From: Aphis gossypii
Lineage: Eukaryota; Arthropoda; Insecta; Hemiptera; Aphididae
Length of the DNA: 64,000 nt
Assembly: GCF_020184175.1 (NCBI RefSeq)
Contig: NC_065533.1
Coordinates: 57,326,351 to 57,390,350 of the forward strand
Direction: 5' to 3'
Of the stretch, positions 22,317 to 35,379 are shown piece after piece. The notes under the pieces were generated by a model. It was not told the DNA's origin and made no database searches. It saw only the letters and a program-made list of their open reading frames with translations. The translations under genes were made by a program, and so were the position numbers. How positions within the stretch are numbered: the stretch's first letter is position 1; each line of letters begins with the position of its first letter.

Positions 22317-24230
22317 CCGGAGCTGTGAACTTAACAGTTATTTATAAGTTAAAAATAAGTGAGATTATGAAATACAAATTTAATTTATACATAACTAAAT
22401 TCATTTTTAAGTATAAAATTTTAATTTGTATATTTTTTACCTATGTATGATTTTAGCATTAAATATTTATGATTGATACCTTTTAAACTAAGTATATAGA
22501 TAATTGTGAATTTATTAGTTTGTTTAGAATATTTTGTAATTATTTAGAAGATTTAATTCATAACTTTTATCATATTAAAAAACCAGATTTTAAAATCATT
22601 GTTAGATTATACTAGTGAGGGTTCAATCACAGCCTCTCCTCATATTTAATCACCATGTAAATATTTTCCATGTAATATCCTATTTACTTATTATACATGT
22701 TACAGGTTGTAAATTTTCTATTTTAATAAAAAAAGAATATATTAAGTGATTTTTTTTTTATTTAAATAACACTTTCAAAATCTAAAATCTATTTGTTTTT
22801 AAAATTTTTTTTTTTGCATTAGCTTGTCGAAATAAAACATTTTTAAGTTCTACTTTTTTAATACTTTGAAGCAGAAAATTTTTCTGTTTTAAATATTTAC
22901 AACACATTAAATATTAAGTATTATCCACAATTGACATATATTTGAAAATTATACCAATTGTGAATACACAACTCAATAAGTATACAGCTAATAATAATTA
23001 ATACAATTTAAGACAGTAGAATTTTTAAAAATATACAATATTTTCATTTTTTACTTTTTAATATTACAAACGTAAAATAATATACATAACTGATATTGAT
23101 ATGAAGCAGTGAAAATACATTATAATTTATCATTTATAATATTTGAAAAAGTAATTTATTTAACACTGAAGTTTATCAGTGGAATAATTTTCTATTTCAT
23201 ATTTGTGATTAAATTTGAAAGTGTTGAAGTAATAACAGAGAAATCAATATATGCTTTATTGTCTTACACTAATATCAGGACTATTTAAAATTTACATTTT
23301 ACATTGTTATATAATGACTGATGGAATTTGTGTTGTGAAGTTTTGTTAACTTGCATATCATCATGTAGCCCTAAGTTTTCAACCATTATGGCATTTCTTA
23401 CATCTCATTAACAACTAACAAAGGAGCTCTAACTATTTTAGATAAAATAGAATTGTTCATTTAGTTATAATTATTATTTGTACAGGAATCGGTTTAGTTG
23501 TTTTTAAAATCGAAAAAGCCGTGGATCCAAAAAGGTTGAAAACTCCTAGTTTATGTTTTTAACTATCTACATTCTATATATCTAATTTTTAGTCTCTATT
23601 AATACAATAAGTGGACGTATGTGTCGATTTGAGTAACACTCATTATACATTCACATATTATTGTGAGCATGAATAAAAAGTTAAAGTAACATTGTCACAA
23701 AAGAATTTTTGGTAAAATTCGGGAAAAACTTAAAAGACTATTTTTAATTATTGATAACGATGTATGGTGAAGATATTATCAACCCAGTAGCTTTTAAAAA
23801 GTGATCTAAAACATTTGAGGATGGTAGAGAGAGCATCATTGATGAGCTTAATGCTCTTCAATATCTTGCATTACAGTTGCAAAGAATACTACTGCTGCTT
23901 TCATCTGTAAAAACAATGAATTAGAATTGGAAAGTTCACTGTATGACTAGACATTTTTGTTGGCAAAACATTTTTGATTTTGAGCAATAATTTACCCATG
24001 CAAACATGTCTGGCAGGTCGCAGATGGGTGCCTTGCCTGCTCACACCAGTCACACCAGAACAAATGCAATATTATGTCTGCTACATTACAATTATTGTAC
24101 CCTCGAGGTTAGGTAATTAAACAATATTAAAATTGAAAAATTACCAATTCAACTAATAGAACATTTTTAACTTGAATAAAATAAATACACTTTTGTAAAT
24201 TTTCAATTTTATAATTCAATATAAATTGGA
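22317..24230. other. AT-rich spacer between convergent genes
   Basis: It contains the 3' flank of the CoREST-like gene (AATAAA at 22725-22730) and the mariner relic described next. Nothing else recognisable; at about 24000-24110 a GC-richer patch (GGTCGCAGATGGGTGCC) has no assignable product. Confidence 0.4.
23760..23850 (+). pseudogene. Mariner-type transposase N-terminal relic
   Basis: One frame reads MYGEDIINPVAFKK, a TGA, then SKTFEDGRESIIDE. That matches the helix-turn-helix region of mariner transposases, where a Trp precedes a Lys/Phe segment and GRESIEDD-like acids; the stop is a Trp-to-TGA change. Flanking frames are broken. Only this fragment survives. Confidence 0.45.
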
Positions 24231-27200
24231 TTACGCATTTAATTTTTTAGCAATCTTCTTTCTCATTAAATCAGTTTTTGTTGGCTTTTGTTTCTATAAT
24301 AAACAGAAAAAAATTCAATTATAATTATAAATATGTTAAAAACTTAGACATAGTGGTAAACAAAAAAAAGCAGAAAGATTTGTTAGACAAAACACGTATG
24401 GAATGACGGGAACAGATAATTTAAGAAGTCATAAACTTAGATATTGGAGAGCAAAAGACTAAAAGGATGTATAAGGCAGTGATGAGTAGACAAGTCAAAA
24501 GGGGCTAGTTTTGTAGAATATACTTATTAGTGAAGATAGTTACAGAAATGAGAAAGATGTTGAGGAGTGGTAGTTGTACGGAAGGGCCTAGGTTAAACCA
24601 TATAATGGGAATTACTTAATATACTTATCTATTAAAAACATTTGAAAATTATAATTGTTCTTATACTCTATTCAAAATAAGAAAACACAGAGAGACGGAC
24701 AAAAATATATGGTGAATGTGCATAAATTCCTACTATTGTCTACCAAAAATCATCGGTAGAGGTTCAGAAAAATACGAAATACAGTTATGCATACTTTGAA
24801 TTGATATACTATGGTTTTGAATGAGTAAAGTATATATAAACAAGGAATCAAATACATATGGATCATAAGAATGTATAAATTAATCTTTTTTTATCAGTAG
24901 ACTTAATGAATTCATATCAATAATGTAAACATAATTTATAATCTGGTGGTTAATGATAAATGATAATCAACCAGTACAAATGCGCTTAATAATTCTTTTA
25001 ATTTGAATTTAATAAATAAATTATTACCTTTTTTTGTGTCTTTGGCTTCATTGTTTCTCCTTGGAAGTTTTGACTACTTTTATTCATAGGTCTGGTTCTT
25101 TTAAATGGTAAGGGGTTTTTGTTGAACACCTTATTTGTATTTTTTTTTGTTTCAATTCTTTTAATGCGAATTTCTCTATTTTGAACTTTTTTACCTTGGA
25201 TTTGCATAGCTAATTCAACAGATTCTTTATTCTGTAAATAAAAACATAAGTTATACATTACAAACCAATTTGAAAATATTTAATATAAATGGTTGTTTTA
25301 TTCATAACAAAATTATATTTCTTGATTTTTAATTAAAAGTAATTTACTATATGTTAGTAATTATTTTCACATTTACGATGAGGATATAATGTTTTATTTT
25401 TAAATTTAAATAATAAAATTTAGACAATTAAACATAAAACATATTTTAGTAATATAAACAAATCAAAAAATGAATACTCACTTCAAAATCTACATAGCCA
25501 AAACCTTTGCTCACACCTGTTGCATTATCACGGACTATGCGCACAGCTGATATTGATCCACAATCTTTAAAATAGTCCCATATTTCATCTTCCTGAATAC
25601 CTTCACAAGAGTAAATATTTTTACAAATAAATATATTGTATATTATATTGAACAATTATCATTTTCTCAATACATTTTTAAAGCACTTATCAAAATGTTT
25701 AAATTTGTATATACGAGGTATATTGATATATTTTTATTTATAATTACTCAATCAGTTTTAAAATATCGATAAATCCAAACAACCAACCAATAAAAGAAAA
25801 GAAAATAATAAAATTCAAAACCTGAAGGTAATGATAGTGACAGAACTACAGTAAAACTTGCTTAAGACATTTCTAGGTACCAGCTTAAGAGTCTAATGCA
25901 AGGTTTACTGTATGTTTATTGAGGCCTTATTAATTATTAAATTTTTGTAACCCAACTTACCAAACATTGGGCTGTTAATTTGTTCATAAAATAAGTAAAT
26001 AAATATTTTATTAAATTTTATATTAAAAAATAATAATATTATTATAATTAAATAGAAAATAATTTTTTCTGCTTCGATCCTGAGCAAACAACTTGACCAA
26101 TAATAAATAAATTCAATTTTTTAGAACACTAATTTATTATTACTTTTTTTTTTTTTGATTAATCTAAGTTTTTTCTTTATGCATTTGCTCAGTAACCAGT
26201 AATGTAAGTGATAAATGAACAAATAAAATACCTACCGGTAACATATCAGGAAACTTGAGATTAAGTTATAGTTTTAAATTATTAGTAGATAATTTACTTA
26301 TATCAAAACCACTACGACAAAATTAACCTAAAGTAAGAAGTAAATAAATTTTATCAAGAGGCTGCTTTGAGAATAAAAACCGTGGATAATCCCATATTCA
26401 CTCACCTCTGGGTATCATTTATCAATGTTAAGAATGTATATTTAGAAATCAAATTCATAGAAGGAAAAATAATTAAAAATTTTAACTTAATAACACTCAC
26501 TATAAGGCAGATTTCCAATAAATATTCCTTTTTTCATATTTTGCTTATGACCTGAATTTAAAGCCATGTCTACTCTTATTGTATGTCCTTCAAACTGTGT
26601 GGCATTTAAAACCAATGCTTTTTGTGCCTGTTCAATGGTTTTGAAACGAACATACACATTAGCAGTGTCTCTTTGTGGATGAAAATCTCCTTTTAATATA
26701 GAGACACGTTTAGGCTTGTCAAGATTTTTAACAGCTACACTTCTTAATCTAGTAGTTTCTACTTCTCCAAACTGTTTAAACAGACTTTTAATTGCTGACA
26801 TTTTAACATCAACAGGAACATTTCCAACAAACACAGTTCTTGACTCTTTTTCAGTATACTCCTCAGAAGATTTTATAACTCTATAAACAGATTTATTGTA
26901 AAATTAAATTATTATAAATATTAGACTATTATTTTAGTTATAACGAAAACTTACGATGAGTTAGTTGTAGACAATTTTTTATCAATTTTCTTAGTTTTAT
27001 CATTAGGTTTAGTTGAATTGTCGTTTGTTTGTTTGTTTGTTTTTTTTTTTAATTTTTTTTCAAAAGTTTTAGATGCAAAAACACCTGAGTTTGCATCTTC
27101 ATTAATCTGATTTGTTTTATTAGTTAATTTGGCTTGATTGGCTGATACTAATAATTCTGGTTTTATGTCAACAGCTTCAATTTTTGGAGAAACTAAAGAA

Positions 27201-29669
27201 TTTTCATCAATTATCTTAGTTTCATTATTAGATTTAATTGAATTGTTTTTGAATTTTTTGTCTTTTTTGTTTTTAAATTTTTTTTCAAAAGTTTTAGATG
27301 CAATAACTCCGGAGTTTGTGTCTTCATTAATTATTTCTGAATTTTTATCAACAGCTTCAATTTGTGGAGAATTGTTAGTAATTGTTTTAATTTTTTTTAT
27401 TGATTGTTTATTCGAATTTTTTGATTTTCTCTTCTTGGATTTTTCTACACTTTCATTTTTAGGTAAATTATCCAAGTTTGTTTTTGTTTGAAGTTGACAT
27501 TTGATATTCTCCTTATTCTTATCTAAAGTATAAAACATTATTGTACATAAATTAAAGTTATAATGTTATATTTAAAAGGCTGTATTGATATTAAATATTG
27601 TAAATTTCAATTTTTACTTCTATACTTTAAAAAATATATCGATACAAATTTTAATTAATTAATTAATGGTTTAATGTACTTGTAACATGACATGGTACTC
27701 GTCTTGTATGCTACTTGTTGCATATTATCATACAGTGTTTCTCAACCTTTTTAGTGTCATGACCCCCAAAATAGGTATTGAATATGGTAAATCACTTTGC
27801 GACTCCCCTATTAAATTAATAAGTGTATAACACATTATTTGTTATTAGGTTGTAACTTTCATTTAAAATAACACTTTGGATTCAAACTCTGATATTGACA
27901 CGCAACACTATATTTGTAAATTTGACAAATGATTAACAATTAAATTATAAAAATAAAGTAAGCAACTTGGTTTATTACTTAATACATTAAATTACTTCAT
28001 TATTTTTCTTGCAATTGGTAATTCAAAAACGTGAAACTTAAAAACATTCAAATGTAATATCTGTGCACTCATTTTTTCTTAATTATCACTTTACTCTAAT
28101 ATAAACATAAAAAACTATACTATAATATAGATTAGTCGTTAGCTTTAAAGTTGGGTTATGAGATAAGTCTTCTGTTTAAAATTTAAAAAATCCATAGGTA
28201 TACATGATACGTCATGAGTCATGACAAAAAAAAAAATATTTCATGATATCAGATAAAATAATTTTCGAGTAAGTCATACAAATTTATATTTGTAGAAGAT
28301 AAGAATAAACAATCAAGTGAAGTAATGGTATAACGATAGCCCGACTCAATCAATAAAAGATTCTGTTAATCTATAAATTGTATAGATTATTTCATGACTA
28401 TATCATGACTTGTATTGTTTTTGCGTCATTACATAATATGATAAAAAATTAAGTATCACCTAGAAAAATGTAAATTTAAATTTATTCAGTTATAATAACA
28501 CTTCTATGTTGGTATACTAAGACATTAAACAATTTGAACTTTTTTTGGCTAACAAATGTGACATGGGTCGAGGAAAAATATATAGTAAGAAAAATGGGCG
28601 GCGAGTCAAAAAGTTTGAAACCACTGGATAGTGATAGAGTGTATCAAAATGATCTGACACATTCAAATGTAATTTTAATGTAAAATTGTCATATCTTCAT
28701 AATACATTGTGTATAATAGATGTGGCAAGGTAGTAAGGCCGGCAATGATGTATGGACCGGAATGTTGGATTATCATAAAACAATGGAGAGGAAAATGAGA
28801 GTTGTGGAGATGAGAATATAGACGAGAGGATAGAATAAGAAATGAGTATATAAGAGGTAGTATAGGAGTGGCTCCAATAGTTGACAAAATGCGTGAAAAT
28901 AGGTTAAGATGGCTAGGTCATATTTTAAGAAGAGAAAAAACTGAGGCAGTTTCAGTGAAAAAAAAAATAAGTGTGGATGGAAAAAGAGGAAGACCGAAAA
29001 AGAGATAGTTTGAAGTTATAGAGTGTGACATGAGAATGACTGGTGTTTGTGAGGAGAAGCTAAGGATCGTAGTAAATGAAATTGAGGACCATGTTGGCTA
29101 ACCTCAAATAGTTGGGAGAGAAGGTGAAGGAAAAAAAGAAGAAGAATTGATTTGGCAATATCAAAAATCATTTACCTATCTTATTTATTGCAATTTTTTT
29201 TTATAACTTACAACAGCTTGAACATATTTCCCATAGAATAATAATGATTATACAGGTATGATATACTTGTTGTTGGTAATTATAAAATATGGATTATTTA
29301 ACAATATATGTAGGTGTTTTTAGGTTAAATATGTAATAATGAATTTTTTTTTATTTTAATTGAGTATTATGAAAAGTGCTAATTTTACATTTTATTGATG
29401 ATATTTTACTTAAATGATGATAATTAATTACAATGTAAAAACAAATAAAAATCTTTTCCATGTTAGATTAATAATTTACTGTAGATAATATAATTCTGGT
29501 AGGTACCATACAAGACGAGTAGGCCATAATATTATTATTTAAAATTAATAGTCATTACTTTAAATGCTATACAAATATTGTATAGGGTCCTACCTTTTTT
29601 TGTTTTCTTTTTATTCCCACTAGATGCTATCAATTCGCATAATGCTCCAACTTTGTACTCATTATCCAT
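24231..29669 (-). CDS. RBM34: RNA-binding protein 34 homologue (two RRM domains)
   Basis: Six coding exons: 29594-29669, 26955-27522, 26501-26880, 25482-25600, 25028-25231, 24231-24293. Phases match throughout; 469 residues. RBM34/Nop12 proteins act in the nucleolus in large-subunit ribosome assembly. Seen: a Lys/Asn/Ser-rich low-complexity N-terminal half (26-215), RRM1 at about 230-321 (VFVGNVPVD as RNP2; NVYVRF as a degenerate RNP1), RRM2 at about 333-411 (IFIGNLPYS; KGFGYVDF), and a basic tail ending in the family-typical DLMRKKIAKKLNA near the stop. The N-terminal exon contains a clear internal duplication (see findings). An acceptor at 29677-29678 just before the ATG shows an upstream untranslated exon. 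The first coding intron is 2 kb and holds two TE relics. Confidence 0.92.
27733..28626. mobile_element. Non-autonomous hAT-like element in RBM34 intron 1
   Basis: The left end CAGTGTTTCTCAACCTTTTT and the following TCATGACCCCC are typical of hAT termini. The right end, read inverted, is CAGTGGTTTCAAACTTTTTG followed by GACTCGCCGCCC, a diverged match. The 894-bp interior has no transposase frame. Flanking octamers do not match well, so the insertion is old or one end is misplaced by a few bases. Confidence 0.6.
28718..29149 (+). pseudogene. LINE reverse-transcriptase C-terminal relic
   Basis: In broken plus-strand frames one reads VVRPAMMYGPECW, then KTMERKMRVVEMR, then RNEYIRGSIGVAPIVDKM, RENRLRWLGHILRRE and GKRGRPKKR. 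This is the conserved end of endonuclease/reverse-transcriptase ORFs of RTE/craft-like non-LTR elements. At least two frameshifts and several stops are present. It ends in an A/G-rich tail (GAAGGAAAAAAAGAAGAAG), as for a 3' terminus. It sits antisense to RBM34 within its first coding intron. Confidence 0.75.
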
Positions 29670-29849
29670 GATATATCTGTAAAATTAAAGACCTTATTGA
29701 TGAGGTGTCATTCATTAGAGCTACGACAAACAAATTACTTTCTCGTACAAAAATAAAAATATTCAAAAATGTATTGTTCACGAACAATAACAATAAAAAA
29801 AAAAAAAAAACATTTTAAAGCTACATATTACAAAATCTCGAGTACTTAC

Positions 29850-30120
29850 GATTCAAAAGACAGTGTGGATCGACACAATTATTTTATTAAATTACTGTTC
29901 AAATTATTATACTCTCAAAATCGAGTAAAGAGCACTAGAGACAATTCGAAACTATATTCTACAGATCACAGATCTACAGAATAATGATATTCAAAGATTT
30001 TACTATCAGTTCGTATTTTCACGTGCTTGTAGCATTTTTTATACGAAAATTGTTATCACTATAATTATTGTTGTTAGCGTTATCACCGTGGTAATAGTGG
30101 ACGAGGTACGCACTAGTTTG
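29850..30120 (-). promoter_or_regulatory. Candidate untranslated first exon and promoter of the RBM34 gene
   Basis: A consensus donor AATC|GTAAGTACT (GT at 29848-29849, minus strand) precedes the acceptor at 29677-29678 by about 170 bases, giving a short intron in the leader. Sequence to the right becomes CpG-richer (GGTACGCACTAG, ACCGCGTCAGTTGG, and more up to about 30460), as expected of a promoter. The start site is not visible, so the right limit is approximate. Confidence 0.45.
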
Positions 30121-33100
30121 CTCCTCTATTAACAGCGAATCGAAGTACCGCGTCAGTTGGACACGAGGGGTTACCTTCGACACACACTAAAGTAAAAGCA
30201 ATAAGACGAACGACGTTTCTCGTAAAGAAGAGAAAACGTGTGGCGTCGGTTTGTTGAACGAAGTAAAAAACAATCGACTAAAAATGATAATATTTTATAC
30301 AACGAAATGTAAAAACGTAAAACACAAACGGTCGGTCAAAGAGGTAACGATTTTGTGGGCGGACGCGTATTCGGTTTCGTAGTTTTCGCTTGAGATGTTG
30401 CGAACGGACGCAAAAAAGCTGAAGTGACGAGCGGTAGGCCACGGCGTCGAGTGTCGGTCAATAATACGATTATATACTTGAAGATTACAACTAAAAAAAT
30501 TACATTTCTTGTCCTGGGCCAGCTTTTTATAGTTCGATTAATGCGTCAACTAATGCGCACAGTATTTTCAAGTGATTCGATTAACCTTAAACGATATATT
30601 TTATTCTTTAAAACATGTCCAAATACTGCATCTTAAAAATAGATCAAATATGTATTATGTGCGTAAAATTAGCATTAAAAAAATTTGTAATTATAGTAGT
30701 CCGCGGTTATTTCTTCTCCGTATAGGCTGCCAATTGCCGATCCCTGCTGTACAGTATACGCGTGCCGTTTAGTGCCAACAATTTTATAACTCACTTCTAC
30801 TGGCCTGGCTATTATTGTTATTATTATTAAGTATTAAGTGTAAATAACGTACATTATTATTAATCGTTTATGAACTAGGTAACGAAAAAATCACGAGGAC
30901 GATAAAGAAATTAGAAATCAACTAAATTTGGTTTCCACAATTTTCACAAAATGTGTATTTTTACACTTCGTTTTTTAATTATAACAAAATAAGAAATTGA
31001 GAATGGAAATTATTTTTATTGACTAATAAAATAAGAGGCTTATTGTTTACAAAATATATCTCAAATATAAAATCTAAAACGACTGCTCTGTATTACGTGT
31101 ACTTTTTACGACTTTATACAACTAAACAACTTTATTGTTTTATGAACTAATAATAATTGTTATTAAAACTGTTATGGGCATTATTTTGTTTAAATATCTA
31201 CAAATAGTTATAATAATAAATATTCAATATATTATATTCGTTGTTGGTTAGTTAGTAGGTGCCTATAAAATATTTAAATATTAATTATTATGACGAACGT
31301 ATAAGAGATTAAATCATTCGCATATAGATAATATCTAATCAACATTTTTCAAAGTTAACCCAAACATTTTATTTTTGATTTAAATATATTGAAAATACGT
31401 ATACGGATTTATTTACATTTGGTATACGTAGTATAGTAATAAATAAAGGGTTATATAATCTGTATTCTGTAAGTATTTTTTTATGACATTTTATCGTTTT
31501 TAGTAACAACAACTATGTAGGAATAGGTGATGGCGAAAAAAATGTAATAAACAATTAAGTGGTTAATTTGGCACCTACCTACTTATATTCGATAAGTACA
31601 CAAATAGATTTCGCAAAAAACTTATCATCTATCTGATTAACTATACCTACTGACTATAATACGTCTATACTTGTATAAAACCATAAGGATTTTATTTCAT
31701 TCGTCGACCTCAAGTTGTAACTTTAGAACCACTTATTGTGTTTTGTTTGGAATTATGAATTCAAGATTGTGACCTATGTATAAGTAAGGTATATTATGCA
31801 AGATGCAGTTCACCCTTTTTGTCGTGTTTAAATTAAATATAGGTATAGATACTAGACATGCCTTTGGCGATAAATAATATTACAGTTAGGCTGCAACCTG
31901 GCCGTATTATTTACTCATAATATGTATATATTAATTATAAAATAAAAATACTGATAAATTATTTAAGTGGTAATGTAGGTTAATATTTAAATCAAATTTC
32001 AGTAATTAATAAACTTCTAGCTATGTACGTACTATATTTATTATATAAGAACAATAAAAACTATGTTACGGTTTACACGTTTAGATATAGGTATACTTAT
32101 CAAAGTTTATGTTTATTTTATTCTCTGAATGTAGATAGGTACGTTATAATAATATGTACTTACTTATTGTTATTACACTGAATATTAATTAGGTACGTCA
32201 CTATTATAGGTAGCGATAGTACCTACTTACATTATCTTAAGCCGCATTCTGACGACTATACTTGGCCAATATTTGGTGCCGATGGTTACTTGCCATGCCG
32301 TCGGATCGGCATACTTGTACAATTATTTGTCACTGGTGCCGTTCCCGAGGATTGTCGGTAAATGTGACATAAGTCAAAGGAACGGCCAATATTACTCGTA
32401 TTACTTGTCAAATACGCCAGTCGTGTGAACACCGTAATTGTGCATTGGTTAAATGTACAGTTATATTGGCGTATTTGGCAAGTACATCAGTCGAATGCGG
32501 CTTTATGGAGGTGAAATTAAATACTTTAAAATGCGATTTTTACGTTATAGGTACCTATACATCAAATATGTATTTAATAAAGGTACTTACTTATTTTATG
32601 AAGCAATCAACTATTTTAGAATATAAAAGTCAAATTCTTGAATAATATTGTTTAAAATTTTACTTGGGTACATTTTTAAATTCATTATTTTCATATATAG
32701 ACTATAGTGTACCTATACTTACAGTCTTTAATATTATACTTACATTGCCTAGATAGGTGCATGATTGAATGAAAAATTAAAAAAACTTATAATAACTAAG
32801 GCTGGTATTGAAAACTAAGAAAATACACTTTTAAAAAATGTACTGATTGTCCAATATTTAAAAACAATGCGCTTATAAAATTCACTAAGAACTAAAATTA
32901 CAATAAAAATAATACGTAGTTATGTGTAAGTGTAGAAAATCTTTATAATTTGAGTAAGTTATAATAAGCATTGTGTAATGTACATAATACTATGATAATA
33001 ATATATTATTTCAATTATTTAATATAAGAATTTGGTGATATATTAATTTAATCGATTTGGTGGTGCTAAATTTGGTTTGTTTGTGTCTTCAGTCTTGTGA

Positions 33101-35360
33101 TACTATAGATAGACCTAAGCTATAATAATAATTTATAACGTATGATATAATTGAACTCAACTTAATTTGAATCAATGTATATTTTATTTACTCGCATATT
33201 TCAATTAATTAAGTAGGTAGGTACTTATTTTAGGCATAATTTATTAATAGGTACCTGTTTACAATAAACTTTTAAATGAGCAAATAAATACAAGTTGGTA
33301 ATAAAAATGATACTATAAAATTTAAACTATAAAGCATTTAAAAAAATAGAAATAACTAATAAACATCATAAATATTACTAGGACTCAATTTATGACTTTA
33401 TAAGATAAGTAATAAGCATTATTTAGATAATATAAAACTAATAAACTCATAAATACGAAGTATGTGAATAAGATAGAACACGATAGAGTATATTTTGTAG
33501 TATTGTGTGATCCATTCGATATTGTATTTATAGATTTGAATGTTTATAAGTTTTTCAGAAAAAAGTCAATATTGTGTTTGAAAAAAGTGTGCGTGTAAAT
33601 ATTTTCCTATTTTTATTGCATTTCTCATTTCTCATTTTTTATCAATATTATACATGGAGATTTGAAAAATTAATTTTTCAAAGGATAATGTATTAATGTG
33701 TATTTAATTTCTTCGTATAGAAGCATTTATATGTTTGGTGTTTCTTTTGAAAAAATTTTCTAAATTTATAATCCACAAAGAAAAAAAAATATCAAAAAAA
33801 TTCTTATCGCATAGATAAAATGTCGTTTTTTACTAATTTATTTTGAAAACAAATAATAGTACCTACCTACTTATAAACTACAACACTGAATACAATTATA
33901 ATTTATCTAAAAATATACCTAATGATTTTTAATTTTTATACCTATTGCAGAGCACAAGTGTCTAACGATAAGATAGACAAACTCATTAAGAAGTAGGTAT
34001 TTGCTTATTTAATTAGTTGATAAATATAATATATAACCTAATTATTTAGTATGAATTAAATAATCAAGAGGGGAAATAAAGAGTTTATATTTTAATTTTA
34101 TTAACGGTTATATACTTGTATAATATCTACCCGTTTAACTGTATCATATACATACCTATATATTTATTTTATTTAGTATACGTGTTTACAAAATCTATAT
34201 ACATTTTTACAAGTAAAGTAGTACATTTTTTAATTTTAAAATTAAATTATTTTTGTATATAATATTTAGTGAGGTATTTTAAGTGTTTTTAAAAAACTCT
34301 TCGGTCGTATACAAATTACATGAAATTTATCAGGTTTATAAACTTTATTTTATTAAATTTATTATATAAATATATATATAATATATATAATATGGTCTAC
34401 AAACCTACCTGTTATACTAATTTGGTGTTATTATTATAAAATTAATTATATAGTTAAAAATATTTTGGTAAAAAATAAAATATGTTAATACAGAAAAATA
34501 ATTACCATTTATTAAAATATAATTTTTCTAACTTGTATTTTGAAGTTTAAAAATATTTCTACTTTATATAATAGATAATTCATGTAAAAAGTATTAAATT
34601 TTAAATCTATTGATTATTTTTTCCTACTATACTTCACTAAAATATTTGTCTAAGTAAAAATATAATTAAGTAAGACCAAGTAAAATTATATGCCTGAATA
34701 ATTTTAAGGAAATTGTCAGATTCTTTAATAGTAACTGTATGACTTATTTGCTGTTTAGTTAAACCTATTACCTGTATAAAAATATAAGATAATAATCAAC
34801 CAATATATTAGTCAATTAGAAATAAGTTCGCTTAATAAATTTAAACTCGAATTAGATGATAAACTTAAAATAAAAACACTTTTAATTTTAAAATATATTT
34901 CATTATCAACATTTACGAGTACCTACATAAGTTTAAATTTATTATACTGAAATATTGAATACATCAGGTACTTCACTGTCTTGATTTCATAAGTTGTATT
35001 ATAAAATCAATAGTAATATTTATTTAAATTTATAATATAATTGTTGATACAAATGACATTTATATAATATTTATATTATGAATGTATATTTATACATTTA
35101 TACATTACACTAATTAGATGTTCTAAGTTAAGTAGGTAGATATACCTATTCTAAAATTTGATAATTTAATTACACAAAAACATTTTACCAGCTAATGCGT
35201 AGTTGTTAATTATCTACCTAGCTACCTAGCTTATTAAAAAAAATTACAAAAATAAAATATAATCATAATTTTAATTTAGGTACAATAATTATTAATTATT
35301 TTACACATATAAACATATTATCATATTAGTATACTATTACATATTTTTTTTTTTTTTTTT
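30121..35360. other. Intergenic stretch; CpG-rich at first, then AT-rich
   Basis: 30120-30460 is CpG-rich and may be shared promoter DNA. The frames at 30424-30636 and 30572-30772 overlap each other and resemble no family. Apart from the MITE at 32240-32502 I see nothing until the poly-T acceptor at 35361-35362, which must splice from an untranslated exon of the first S28 gene somewhere in this stretch; that exon was not located. Confidence 0.35.
32240..32502. mobile_element. PIF/Harbinger-like MITE
   Basis: AGCCGCATTCTGACGA at the left is matched by CAGTCGAATGCGGCT at the right in inverted form, with TTA directly outside both ends (32237-32239 and 32503-32505). A 3-bp TTA/TAA duplication is characteristic of PIF/Harbinger insertions. 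Interior 263 bp, GC-richer than surroundings, with subterminal repeats of TTGGCCAATATT type. No reading frame survives. Confidence 0.7.
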
Positions 35361-35379
35361 AGATATTTTTAATTGAAAA

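Noticed and set aside
24340..24610. GC-richer patch resembling the edge of a LINE (broken frame with LRSHKLRYWRAKD)
   Set aside because: Too short and broken to assign; no terminus or second matching segment found.
26367..26555. Plus-strand frame over the RBM34 exon 3 border
   Set aside because: Lies across an intron and antisense to the RRM exon; no family resemblance.
27138..27491. 117-codon plus-strand frame
   Set aside because: Exact antisense of the Lys-rich RBM34 exon; its Leu/Phe-rich composition is the mirror of Lys codons.
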